IMG/VR virus record: IMGVR_UViG_3300002835_000015
Coordinates: 1 to 64,000 of that record
Length of the DNA stretch: 64,000 nt
From: a virus
Direction: 5' to 3' (one strand)
Shown one piece after another: positions 54,903 through 64,000 of this stretch (the first letter of the stretch is position 1; each line of letters begins with the position of its first letter). The notes under the pieces are model-generated. The model did no database searches and had not been told where the DNA came from. It was given only the letters and a program-made list of their open reading frames with translations. Both the position numbers and the translations under genes were made by a program.

Positions 54903-55316
54903 ATGCCAACAAGATCTGAAAATACTAATATAAATCCATCTGAACTTGTACCCGCAGGAGATAGAAAAATATCTCGGCAATTGATGGATAATATATCTGG
55001 TGTGACTCATGGATATACATATGATAGTGTATCAGTAACTAGACCTCCAAGCCCTCTAACTCCAAACGGATTAATTTTTGCTACTACTGGAGTATCAAAT
55101 GGCTATGCTTCTACTGTTAGCGGTATAACTAATTTTACTGCTTACAATGACTATATACATTATGCTCCTGTTGGTGCTGGTGGTAGCCTTGGTGGAGCTT
55201 TAACTGGGGCGGGTATAACTAATGTTGTATCACCACCAGCTAGATTTAATGTATTTAACAATTTAGTCAAAGCAAATTTTAGATTTGAAATTTATACTAG
55301 GCAATATAGAACATGA
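54903..55316 (+). CDS. Small structural protein of the tail-tip cluster
   Basis: A 137-residue protein four bases after the previous gene and overlapping the next by four bases (ATGA). The sequence begins MPTRSENTNINPSELVPAGD and then is mostly Ser/Thr/Gly-rich beta strands, ending VFNNLVKANFRFEIYTRQYRT. The N-terminal (M)xTRSE is shared with the next gene (MTTRSELTSG), suggesting either a common short anchoring element or chance. No known family is recognised. The tight overlaps make it a real gene, and its role is likely structural. Confidence 0.5.
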   Translation: MPTRSENTNINPSELVPAGDRKISRQLMDNISGVTHGYTYDSVSVTRPPSPLTPNGLIFATTGVSNGYASTVSGITNFTAYNDYIHYAPVGAGGSLGGALTGAGITNVVSPPARFNVFNNLVKANFRFEIYTRQYRT

Positions 55317-58300
55317 CTACTAGATCAGAATTAACATCGGGGATTTACGGGAATCCAAATCCAGTGCCAAGGGTACAGGCTGGAATTTTAAATCCTACTG
55401 ACACTTCTAAAGTTTCTTCTATCATTCCATCTAGTGGATGGTACGGAGTTAATTGGCCCCGATATAGTGGTAGTGTTATACCACAAGGTATTTCAACTGG
55501 AGGTTGGGTTTTAGACCCTACGACTAAGGATACATATGATAGGGGATATCCTCAACAAACATTTCTTGGAGCTTCTATATGTAATTTTAGTATGAATGGT
55601 GGCTTTGGTGATAGTAGCTCAACATTGTCGTTAGATCTAGTTGCTGATGAATATAATAACTCTGATAATACCGCGCAGGGGGCGGGAGATGATGTTTATC
55701 ATAGTGGACTTGGTGATAGATTTGTACCACCTATGGCTGGCAGTCCAGTATTTTTTAAATTTGGGCAAAACTTTGCTACGGTAGAAGAAGCTTATAGATA
55801 TACCTTTGATACTATATACAGAACTAACACCATTCAACCAGCATCTATAACTCAGGGCGGAACTTTCAACAAAGATAACTTTACATCTTTGGGAGCAAAT
55901 CAATATGTTAATTTGTCTAATAATGGTATCTATAATTTTACTCAGGCTGTTACTAATCAATATGTAAGAGGATCTGGCCACATAGTATTTGGTGGTATCC
56001 TGCAATCCTATATACAAAACCGTGGCCCCGGTGGGAGTCCAACATATTCTGTGCAAGTCACAGACCCAAGAGAGATACTATCAAATGTAACAGTAATTTT
56101 GAACAACTATGCCGGAAGTACATTCAATACAAAAAATATCTTTAATGTCTATGGATTTTTAGAACATAATGTTTCGACTACACTTTCTGGACAATTAATG
56201 GGATATTTTGGTGGATTTAATCTGTTAAAAAAGTTTGTAAATCCGACAAATGGATTTGTTAGTTATAGTGGCGAACAATATCCAAAAGATTTTGTTGATT
56301 GTTGGGTTGGTAATGCACCATTCCCAGCCTTTGGTGCTACCAAGTCAGCATTTCCTTTTACTGGCACTGGCATGTCTAGAAGAGGATCTCAGGGTATTCC
56401 ATATTATCGCCTTGCTCAAGCGATGAATGCATTAATGTCTATTCAATATCCTTTACCGCAAGAATATATTAAAAAAGGATTTGGTGGTACTATAAATTTT
56501 CGTGGATATAATTATGTTGTTGATTTTAGTGGACTCCCTAATTTACCACCTTTATACTATTTAGATTTTGATCAAATAAATCTACTAGACTTAGCACTTG
56601 AGGTTTGTGAGGTCGCTAGCAGAGACTTGTTTGTTTCTTTGCTGCCAGTAATAAATCATCCTGCGTGTCAACATTTATATAATAGCCAACAAGGTGGTTC
56701 ATTTACTGGTCTAAATGCTATACCCAGTGGTTTAATAGCTGGAATTATAAGACTAGATAGTATTGATAGATCCTCGCCCCCAAATTATGGTGCAATTAAA
56801 CGATACATAGATAACTTATCTAATGCTGGAATATATGTAGAAAATCAAGATATTGGTTATGAGCTTTCTAACGTTACAACTGATAAGTTTGTTACTGGCG
56901 CACAAGAAGTTGATATGTATTGTTTTTCTACTAATTCTGATAGAGGAATAGTGAACGCTAGGAGTAGACGTAGCGGTGGTGAGGGTAACGATGCTGATTG
57001 GCAACAATGGACACTTGAAAAACAAGTTGAACAACAGATTTTACCCTATTATGGAACTTTAGGTCAAAGTGCTGTGACTATTCCCAAAGGTTGGGGTGCT
57101 TATCAACAAGTATTATTAGATGCTACAACATTAAATGCTAAAGGTGTTGGAGCATACTATGTAACAACAGAAATGGAGCTACGATGTGCTTCAGTATCGT
57201 ATGAATGCTGGAAGAATTTTTTACAACAATATAATGATACATATTTAGAATCTATAGAAGACGATGATACATTTGAGGGAGCCGCCCTTAATCAGACCCC
57301 TAATTTTGGTGGAGTTCCAGCGCGCTCAATAGCTACAAATTATGCCGTTACAGTTCCACGTTCCGTATTTGATACTTACACTGCTTCTGGCTCACGGTTT
57401 GGTCAAGATAATTTGCCTGCTAGTCCATGCAATCCTCCATATGGATATCCACTATATTATAAAAGAATGACTAAGTTAGGAATACCAGAAGGAGGATTAA
57501 CAAAATTACAATCCCGGTTAACTGGATTTATTACTGCCGCCGCGACTATTAGAGGTGCAGATGCAGATAGTTGGGAAGATATTAGAAATTCTGTATTAGC
57601 AGAATTAGAACAGATTAATTATGGTGAGTTGACTCAGCAAGAACAAACTTTTTATACTACCATTAAAAACGAGTTACAAAAAAATCCTCCAAATTTAGAA
57701 ATGTTGAATGGCATAGATGAAGGATTGCATAAAATTGGCGCGGTTTTACCAAGATTAGCAAAGAAGGGGACAGAAAATGCATTAAAAGTATATGAGTTTT
57801 TGAAAAAAATAGCTGATGAAAATTTAGGTAAAAAATTCTTAATAAAAATTCCTAGCAAGGTTAACTTTTTTTATGATGAAAATATAACTTGGAATAGTAG
57901 TTCAAATGGCGGTGAATATTTGACCGGCCCATTTGGTTTCAAGCCTAGGCCGGTTACATCTGGAATATATGAAGAGTTCTCCGCAGATTTTAAAAATGGA
58001 TATATTGCAAAAAGAGATAATTCAAAAAATTCTATTAATTCATTTTTGACCAGCGGCATCGATACAAAACAAGATGATTATGTAGGGGCTTTGAAAGTCA
58101 ATTTTAATCCCATAGCTGATAAATATGAATTCAATTATTCTCCTAGTAATTTAGGTGGATACTTTCCATTTGATTTATATACTAATACTTTAAGCTATAA
58201 AGATATACAGAAATTACCACCGAGTGTTCAACCAAAGGCTGTTTTTCAACAATTGATTCCACAGGATGCTAGTAATTTCATAGATGAAAATGGTAGGCTT

Positions 58301-60067
58301 TCAGCATATGTAAGGTTTGATCACAGTCAACATTTGACACTCAATTCTATGAACGCAGAAGATTTTACTCAACAGCTTATTACTGCTAGAGGTATGATTC
58401 CAGATCTATGTGAATTTTTAGATAATGTTGGCGAAGATGTATGGACATCTTTTAACGACGCAGATGCTAGCCGCAGAGACAATAACCCATCAGCTTCAAA
58501 GCAGTGCTTGTTTGTAAAGTGCAATGTTGATGAAAAGTTTTATTTAGCACCAAAGTTAGGATTTCGCCCAATACAAATATTCGGAGGTAGCACAACACAA
58601 AAATCAAAAGTATCTCGTCCAAGAAAAATTTTCATACCATGCTCTGGCTGGAAGGCTGGATCTTCGCCACAAACTAGAACTCGCTCAGATTTAATTCCCG
58701 GTACTGGATGTTATATAGACAGTTACAATTTTATTGAATATAATTATTCTCCAACAATTGCCGGTGGAGATACTATTAATAGATTGGATTATGATAGGCC
58801 ATATTCAACAGAATTAAATAGTCATATAGTAAATACTTCTCTAGAATCATTAGACACTAGATTTGTTTATGCTCTGATTACATTACCAAATAAAGTGTTA
58901 CCTACAAAAGATTCAAGATATAGGGATGCTGTGGGTCAAGAGGGTGATACTAAAAGCGTCAAACATTATTTAACTATGGACGTTGTTAAAGGTTTGCCAG
59001 AATTCGGTGATATAGCATATGCCAACGAAGCAACGCAGGGTGCAAACAATATCACAGCATTCCCATCTGAAATTGCTAGCAGGGCGTGGTTAGCTGCTAA
59101 AAAAGCAAAGTATGCTATGCAATTTGGTTTTCCATATCAAATCCAAATGTCAGCACCGTCGCCAGTTTATCCAGATTTAGTTGTTTTGCCGCTAATGTCT
59201 CATGAAAGATGTTATGGTCCTTGGATTTCATCTCAAGTAGATCCACAGTCAAATGCATATGTAAATGTTGGTGGTAGAGTAGAGTTCATTAAAGATGAAA
59301 ATTTAGCACCTTGGAATTACTCTGGATACGAATTGATGAATGGTGCAGGAATATTACAAGCTCAATTTGCTAATAGCTTATTATTATTTTCAGAACGTGG
59401 AGGATTTACTTTTCCCGGCATTCCAAATAGATCACTTTGTCAAGCACTGGAAAATGGTGGACCATTAGTTACAAATATATCTGTTGATGTATCTAGTGCT
59501 GGATTAAAAACAACTTATAAATTAGATCTTTACACATCTAGTTTTGGTAAATTACAAAAACAAAAACAAGATATGATTTCTAAAATTAGTAGAGAACGCC
59601 AAAAGCTTAGAGATGAGAGAAATGCATTAATTAGAAAAGGAATCGGAAAATCACAATCTAGCATTAATACTGTCGGAGCTGCAAATTTATTTGGTAATAA
59701 TGGAACCCCAATGAGAACTCCCCAAATGAATAATTACATAGTAGCATCTGTAAATGAATATGAGAGTCAAGTATATGCTCCACTATTACAAAACTATAGC
59801 AATTTTGGTGATGGCCCTTCATCTCAAGGCGAGGGGGTTGTAGATCATGGATTTGCAGTTGGAAATACATCCGAAACAGACTTATTAGATTCAATGAATT
59901 ATTTTGCTGGAGAAAAAGGGAATTTATTATATAACAATCGCTCTTACAAAACCGGCGGGGCTTCTTACGATCAAATATTTAGTCCATATTCTGAAGAATA
60001 CAATCCAAACATGCCAAACTTTTTAAATATTAATCCAAATACAAGAAGAGGATTTTACGAGAGTTGA
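55313..60067 (+). CDS. Large tail hub / baseplate-like protein
   Basis: 1584 residues. The region near residues 215-290 (SGHIVFGGILQSYIQNRGPG, then SVQVTDPREILSNVTVILNNYAG and NVYGFLEHN) follows the pattern of tail-hub proteins (GxIxxxxx-SVxVxDP-x-x-x-LxxV-x-VILNxY). A later helical region (LNAEDFTQQLITARGMIPDLCEFLDN) and a Lys/Arg-rich coiled coil near 1415-1450 (KLQKQKQDMISKISRERQKL) are visible. It overlaps the small upstream gene by four bases and is followed 16 bases later by the next gene. The likely place is the ring or hub that joins the tape measure to the tip. This is inference, with the hub pattern as the main support. Confidence 0.55.
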   Translation: MTTRSELTSGIYGNPNPVPRVQAGILNPTDTSKVSSIIPSSGWYGVNWPRYSGSVIPQGISTGGWVLDPTTKDTYDRGYPQQTFLGASICNFSMNGGFGDSSSTLSLDLVADEYNNSDNTAQGAGDDVYHSGLGDRFVPPMAGSPVFFKFGQNFATVEEAYRYTFDTIYRTNTIQPASITQGGTFNKDNFTSLGANQYVNLSNNGIYNFTQAVTNQYVRGSGHIVFGGILQSYIQNRGPGGSPTYSVQVTDPREILSNVTVILNNYAGSTFNTKNIFNVYGFLEHNVSTTLSGQLMGYFGGFNLLKKFVNPTNGFVSYSGEQYPKDFVDCWVGNAPFPAFGATKSAFPFTGTGMSRRGSQGIPYYRLAQAMNALMSIQYPLPQEYIKKGFGGTINFRGYNYVVDFSGLPNLPPLYYLDFDQINLLDLALEVCEVASRDLFVSLLPVINHPACQHLYNSQQGGSFTGLNAIPSGLIAGIIRLDSIDRSSPPNYGAIKRYIDNLSNAGIYVENQDIGYELSNVTTDKFVTGAQEVDMYCFSTNSDRGIVNARSRRSGGEGNDADWQQWTLEKQVEQQILPYYGTLGQSAVTIPKGWGAYQQVLLDATTLNAKGVGAYYVTTEMELRCASVSYECWKNFLQQYNDTYLESIEDDDTFEGAALNQTPNFGGVPARSIATNYAVTVPRSVFDTYTASGSRFGQDNLPASPCNPPYGYPLYYKRMTKLGIPEGGLTKLQSRLTGFITAAATIRGADADSWEDIRNSVLAELEQINYGELTQQEQTFYTTIKNELQKNPPNLEMLNGIDEGLHKIGAVLPRLAKKGTENALKVYEFLKKIADENLGKKFLIKIPSKVNFFYDENITWNSSSNGGEYLTGPFGFKPRPVTSGIYEEFSADFKNGYIAKRDNSKNSINSFLTSGIDTKQDDYVGALKVNFNPIADKYEFNYSPSNLGGYFPFDLYTNTLSYKDIQKLPPSVQPKAVFQQLIPQDASNFIDENGRLSAYVRFDHSQHLTLNSMNAEDFTQQLITARGMIPDLCEFLDNVGEDVWTSFNDADASRRDNNPSASKQCLFVKCNVDEKFYLAPKLGFRPIQIFGGSTTQKSKVSRPRKIFIPCSGWKAGSSPQTRTRSDLIPGTGCYIDSYNFIEYNYSPTIAGGDTINRLDYDRPYSTELNSHIVNTSLESLDTRFVYALITLPNKVLPTKDSRYRDAVGQEGDTKSVKHYLTMDVVKGLPEFGDIAYANEATQGANNITAFPSEIASRAWLAAKKAKYAMQFGFPYQIQMSAPSPVYPDLVVLPLMSHERCYGPWISSQVDPQSNAYVNVGGRVEFIKDENLAPWNYSGYELMNGAGILQAQFANSLLLFSERGGFTFPGIPNRSLCQALENGGPLVTNISVDVSSAGLKTTYKLDLYTSSFGKLQKQKQDMISKISRERQKLRDERNALIRKGIGKSQSSINTVGAANLFGNNGTPMRTPQMNNYIVASVNEYESQVYAPLLQNYSNFGDGPSSQGEGVVDHGFAVGNTSETDLLDSMNYFAGEKGNLLYNNRSYKTGGASYDQIFSPYSEEYNPNMPNFLNINPNTRRGFYES

Positions 60068-60082
60068 AACAAAGGAAAATAT

Positions 60083-63000
60083 ATGACTAATTTTTTTAAT
60101 TCAAGATCTGGATCTATTGTAAAGACTTATCACTATTATGTTACTTCTGATAAAAAGTTGCATGATATAGGATTAGCATCTTATACTAGAAATAGTTTAG
60201 AAAAGTTTGGTAAAAGGAAAAAAAACGGAGTAGAACAAAATGATCCAGATATTAGTGAATATTTAACCGGCGGTGTTGATAGCATCAAGCCAATACTTCG
60301 CGGTGATGGTAGAACACTAATTGTTTATAGATTTGACAAAGATACAAAAAGATATTTGTATACAACCAATAGTGCTACTGGTGAAGACAATATTTTTTGG
60401 ACCCCTAGTGGAGATATAGTATATACAAACCTAAAAACATTTCAAGAAAAATTTGATTTATATCAAAAGGGTTGGATCACAAATGATACAGAAGCTTTTA
60501 ATATTTCATATATTTGGTCAAAAATAAATACAAGCTTGTCTGGATGCATTAGTTTTCAAGCAAATGGATATAGTATTTTATCCCAAGCATCTAGCGGTAT
60601 TGTAAATATGTTTCTACAGTCTAAGGGAGATGGAAGTAACAGAGGGGTAGCTTTTCAAACACCAGTTATTGCTGGAGTTGCATCAACGGCTGGTGGTATA
60701 CAACACGCTTTTGGTATAAGCGAAACATTACCGCCGGGAGCTTTTTCTGCCCCAGATGTTGGCGGTGCTAAAAATCCAAATAATACAGTTGCTGGCCCGT
60801 TAAATTTACATCTTAATCGTGGAACCGGCAAGTGGGAATCTGGAACTACCCAAACATATTGTCAGATATTAGATGATGTGCCGGGAGTTCCATTGTCAGA
60901 CTTGCCTAGTAATGTAGATAATATAGACAATGAAACTTTAAAGTTACCATTTACAAGTGGTATTGCTATGGTAATGGAAACAGAAAAGGGCAATCCTCAT
61001 CTTTGTGTGCCATGTTCTATGGGGTGTAGCGTATCTGAAAAACACAAAATAACTGTAGTGAACAGAACCCCCAGAGCTTTTGTGAAAGGCGAAGTTATAT
61101 TAGCTAGTCAAATTAATGGAGATTGGGTTCCAGTACCATTGACTAATGGTGTATCGGTAGCGAAAAAATTAGTTTTTGAATGGTCACAAATACAAAAATA
61201 TATAGTAAATGCAAAAGGATTTTTTAGGAATATTAATGATGCCGGCCAGTTTATGGACAGAGAAGTATATACCGATACTATGAGAGCAAGATTTTATAAT
61301 ACTCTTCCAAGTACATCTTTTACCGATAATGCCCAATATAATAATTTGAGTAATTTAAGACTTCTTAACCTTGCTAAAGCAGAATCTGATAAATATGAAA
61401 TAACAAGTGGTGGCAGTATAAATATGAATGGAATAGATGACGCATCTTTGAACTCTCTTGGATTACAAACCTTACTAAATAACAGAGTTAGTTATAATTA
61501 CATGCAATTTTTTGATGCTGATATTATTGGTAAAGACTTGGGTGGAAACAATCTTGGAACTAAATTAAAGAATACGGTGATAGCAAAAACAGAACCAACT
61601 AGCTCAGATGGAGTTTCATCTGCAAGTGTGCCGACTAGTTGGGGCTTGTATTTTCCAGATGGATACTCAACAGCTAGTGTGGGAAGAACAATAACTAATA
61701 CCACTAGCGTTTCTCATTATAGCAGCTTAAACATTTATACTTCCTCAAGTCTTAATTTTGCAAAATATAGAAATACTGTACAAACAGATCAATTCAATCT
61801 AAAAGATATGTATTTTTATCATATGCCAGCACAAATGGCACTGAATGGTTCTGGAAATCAAAGTATAGATTACCAATTTTTTCCAATGACCTCTTCTTTT
61901 ACAAATGATGGTTTTTGTGATAAGATGATAAGATATATACAAAATCCAGTTAAGGGAGATTGGTTAAAAACTTCAACTGGTAAAAATTTATATGGATTGA
62001 CCCCCATAAATTCTACATCTGTTCAATTTACACCGCTATCATTAGAATTAGCATTATCTTCTACCAAAATCTTGGATAACGGACTTGGTGCTGTAATATA
62101 TCCAAATAATGGAGGATATAAAAAATTAAAAACTAATTTAAACAATATTAAAGCATATGGAATATATGCTACAGATGATTCATTTTTTGGTAAAGCTTGG
62201 GATCGTCTTCAAATTTCTGATGTTAATCTAGAATCAGACGGTTCAGTACTTGCAAAAATATCATTTGGAGACAGGTTAACAAATTTGGGATGGGGAAAAG
62301 AGAACTACGGTAAACTTGAGAATATAGGTAAGCCATTCCGTGGAGATAGACCAGACGGTGGACCAGATCTAATACCAACACAGGGAAACAGCATGGAAAG
62401 TTCTAATGTAGTAGGAATTATTGCTGCCAAAGCTACATTTTCACTTACTGCCGGTGGAGCAATAGAGTTAAAGACTAATAATAAATTCGGAATGCTTGCA
62501 TATAAACAGTCCACTATGGCAAATAGTAGTTTTTCAACTGTGTTCGGTGGTATAGCTGGTCTTTTTATTCAAGATAATAGTGGTCTTTCTAAAACATCTG
62601 ATAATGTTCAGTGGGGAGGAAGTCTTGGGGATGAAAAAGTACAAGATTTAGGAACAACTGCACTCTGGTGTGCCGTATATGATCACTGTCCAAATACCAT
62701 ATATGATGGAAGATATTTTGCACCACTTCAATTTAATCCTTCTGGCGCATCTGTAGACTTTGATGAAGTTAATCTTTCTGTTGGTCAAATTGTTGGTTTA
62801 GCTAATAAAACTATTCCAACAATTAAAAATAAAATTAGAAGAAACATGTTATTATCAAACGGTGGATTTGCATATGTTAAGAAAGTCATATCGGCTAATC
62901 CAGCTTCAATAAATATTAAAAAGGCTGGACGGGGTTACAGTGAAGGGGATAAAGTAGTTTTTAAAATTGGTGGTAAAGAAGCAGTATTTTTGGTATCACA

Positions 63001-63460
63001 AACTTCTGGTGGTGGTGGCATAGGAGGTTTAATTCCAGATCCAGACCTTGGAGTTGACGCATATGGCGAAACCGCTGATGGAGGAACTAGTAATCCATTT
63101 AAATCTGGAGTCATAAACGGAGTTATAACATCAAATAATGTTGATCCCGACCCCGACGCAAAAGCTGTAATAGAATTAAGTTCTGGTAAAGTCATAGAAA
63201 AACTATTAGTTGATAAGTTACAGTTTCATGGCTACAAAAAAGTTACCCCGTCTGATGCAAATGGAAAGGGTGATTCTGGAGGATTTGTTTATGGTAATAA
63301 AACTACAACTTTTTCATTACCAAAAAATAGTACTGGAAAATACGATTTATTCTTTTTCTTTGTAAGCGATATTGCTAATTATCCAGAAGGAGGAGTCCTT
63401 TGGGAAGGTGCTAGCGAACCGCAGGGAAGATATGTCAATCTAGAAATAACAACTATATAA
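60083..63460 (+). CDS. Large tail structural protein, baseplate/tip region
   Basis: 1125 residues with AAAGGAAAA upstream. The N-terminus is TNFFNSRSGSIVKTYHYYVTSDKKLHDIGLASYTRNSL. The centre contains LHLNRGTGKWESGTTQTYCQILDDVPG and CVPCSMGCSVSEKHKITVVNRTPRAFVKGEVILASQINGDWVPV, typical of virion proteins with a beta-barrel. The C-terminal third has SINIKKAGRGYSEGDKVVFKIGG, an RGYxxGDxV-type fold found in several phage structural proteins, and a Gly-rich turn (VSQTSGGGGIGGL). No enzymatic motif stands out. It is the last gene before promoter copy 5, so it closes the long tail-tip unit. Its precise role is unknown. Confidence 0.55.
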   Translation: MTNFFNSRSGSIVKTYHYYVTSDKKLHDIGLASYTRNSLEKFGKRKKNGVEQNDPDISEYLTGGVDSIKPILRGDGRTLIVYRFDKDTKRYLYTTNSATGEDNIFWTPSGDIVYTNLKTFQEKFDLYQKGWITNDTEAFNISYIWSKINTSLSGCISFQANGYSILSQASSGIVNMFLQSKGDGSNRGVAFQTPVIAGVASTAGGIQHAFGISETLPPGAFSAPDVGGAKNPNNTVAGPLNLHLNRGTGKWESGTTQTYCQILDDVPGVPLSDLPSNVDNIDNETLKLPFTSGIAMVMETEKGNPHLCVPCSMGCSVSEKHKITVVNRTPRAFVKGEVILASQINGDWVPVPLTNGVSVAKKLVFEWSQIQKYIVNAKGFFRNINDAGQFMDREVYTDTMRARFYNTLPSTSFTDNAQYNNLSNLRLLNLAKAESDKYEITSGGSINMNGIDDASLNSLGLQTLLNNRVSYNYMQFFDADIIGKDLGGNNLGTKLKNTVIAKTEPTSSDGVSSASVPTSWGLYFPDGYSTASVGRTITNTTSVSHYSSLNIYTSSSLNFAKYRNTVQTDQFNLKDMYFYHMPAQMALNGSGNQSIDYQFFPMTSSFTNDGFCDKMIRYIQNPVKGDWLKTSTGKNLYGLTPINSTSVQFTPLSLELALSSTKILDNGLGAVIYPNNGGYKKLKTNLNNIKAYGIYATDDSFFGKAWDRLQISDVNLESDGSVLAKISFGDRLTNLGWGKENYGKLENIGKPFRGDRPDGGPDLIPTQGNSMESSNVVGIIAAKATFSLTAGGAIELKTNNKFGMLAYKQSTMANSSFSTVFGGIAGLFIQDNSGLSKTSDNVQWGGSLGDEKVQDLGTTALWCAVYDHCPNTIYDGRYFAPLQFNPSGASVDFDEVNLSVGQIVGLANKTIPTIKNKIRRNMLLSNGGFAYVKKVISANPASINIKKAGRGYSEGDKVVFKIGGKEAVFLVSQTSGGGGIGGLIPDPDLGVDAYGETADGGTSNPFKSGVINGVITSNNVDPDPDAKAVIELSSGKVIEKLLVDKLQFHGYKKVTPSDANGKGDSGGFVYGNKTTTFSLPKNSTGKYDLFFFFVSDIANYPEGGVLWEGASEPQGRYVNLEITTI

Positions 63461-63462
63461 TA

Positions 63463-63483
63463 AAAGTGTATATTACTGTATAA
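63463..63483 (+). promoter_or_regulatory. Late-promoter-like element, copy 5
   Basis: AAAAGTGTATATTACTGTAT follows the stop of the preceding gene. The GTGTATA core starts at 63466, 41 bases before the next ATG. AGTGTATATTAC is identical to copy 3. The upstream tract is A-rich and not T-rich, the weakest match among the five. Confidence 0.6.
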
Positions 63484-63506
63484 CCCACGAAAATAGGGAG
63501 AATTCT

Positions 63507-64000
63507 ATGGCTGAAATCAAATTTTATGGTAATTATGTAGCTTCATTGGATGAGAATCTAATAAGGCACGATTTAGGGTCTGGAATAGGATTTTATGGTC
63601 TAGACTTTGGAATTTCTGTTCCAATCGGCTCACAGCAAACATCAACTTGGATCACCAACTCTGATGGGACTGTTCCCGGCCCAAGATTGAACAATACAGC
63701 CAAAGTAGCCAGTGGTATTGGCAGCAGTAAAGGTACTGTCAGCATTAATGGTACTAATGCTATTGATTTAGATTTACTACCAAATTATTTATGCCCATTA
63801 AATATTAGATTCACTCATTCAACCCCAGTAAAAGTTCAAAATGGAAAATTAAGAATATTTGCTAGAAATGATGGAATTAGTAAGCCAGCCAGCGGAGTTA
63901 CAACTTGGGTTTATGAAGCTAGAAGACCAACATCTTCAACTAATCCAGCGTTAGGGAGTTTAAATCTCAGGGGGGTTTCAGATTTCGTGTGGGCAGAATT
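63507..64000 (+). CDS. Structural protein, 3'-truncated by the window end
   Basis: The ATG at 63507 follows AATAGGGAGAATTCT and the frame is open to the last base, giving 164 visible residues. The sequence begins MAEIKFYGNYVASLDENLI, then GLDFGISVPIGSQQTSTWI and PLNIRFTHSTPVKVQNGKLRIFARNDGI. The beta-rich pattern and a dedicated promoter copy suggest a virion protein, perhaps another tail or head component. No firm family can be named from the part present. Confidence 0.6.
   Translation, partial: MAEIKFYGNYVASLDENLIRHDLGSGIGFYGLDFGISVPIGSQQTSTWITNSDGTVPGPRLNNTAKVASGIGSSKGTVSINGTNAIDLDLLPNYLCPLNIRFTHSTPVKVQNGKLRIFARNDGISKPASGVTTWVYEARRPTSSTNPALGSLNLRGVSDFVWAE

Noticed and set aside
1-64000. 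tRNA genes, integrase, transposases or attachment sites
   Set aside because: None was seen. Nearly all sequence is coding for structural proteins and the gaps are short.

Overview
The window is an AT-rich stretch of a large tailed bacteriophage (Caudoviricetes), with every gene on the + strand and almost no intergenic space. It holds most of the virion structural module: a 5'-truncated portal protein, a capsid protease/scaffold, a decoration-like protein, the major capsid protein, neck proteins, a tail-tube-like protein, chaperone-like genes, a 2307-residue tape measure protein, and a run of very large distal-tail proteins. There is no sheath-like gene between the tube-like gene and the tape measure, so a long non-contractile tail (siphovirus-like) is the best reading. 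No terminase, lysis, replication, integrase or tRNA gene is visible, and the host cannot be named from this sequence. Composition and module types are typical of phages from aquatic metagenomes, which is an inference. Layout: 1-1508 portal; 1510-11515 a block of fibre and adhesin genes inserted between portal and protease; 11582-14496 protease/scaffold, decoration and major capsid protein, ended by a clear terminator; 14612-25482 a second block of fibre-like, cysteine-rich and low-complexity proteins; 25534-31294 head-tail connector and neck genes with three more fibre-related genes among them; 31345-32628 tail-tube-like protein; 32667-34963 chaperone-like genes; 34997-41920 tape measure; 41920-63460 giant tail-tip and baseplate-like proteins; 63507-64000 the start of another structural gene. 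The five main intergenic gaps each carry a copy of a TTTTaGTGTATAwTA-like element 35-51 bases before a start codon. This divides the region into transcription units and is probably the phage's own late promoter. The most unusual content is in the adhesin and tail-tip genes. (1) The 2213-residue protein at 46407-53048 has seven FG-GAP repeats with a VWA-like domain (MIDAS motif DGSLS) inserted between repeats 2 and 3, the topology of I-domain integrin alpha chains, plus about 1000 further residues inserted between repeats 4 and 5. (2) The 1209-residue protein at 21232-24861 carries a formylglycine-generating-enzyme-type C-type-lectin domain whose halves are in swapped (circularly permuted) order between two Thr/Ser linkers; its RGGSW...IGFR segment resembles the variable region of diversity-generating-retroelement targets and is richer in G+C than its surroundings. 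(3) The 402-residue protein at 20027-21235 joins a cysteine-motif N-terminus and a 16-copy TVAPTTT stalk to an apparently intact nucleotidyltransferase domain. (4) The protease gene has an in-frame internal start with a strong Shine-Dalgarno sequence that would release the scaffold alone. (5) A perfect 11-bp hairpin with a T tract overlaps a 13-codon leader ORF and encloses the start codon of the first chaperone-like gene. All functional calls come from reading the sequence and recalling protein families; no database search was run.
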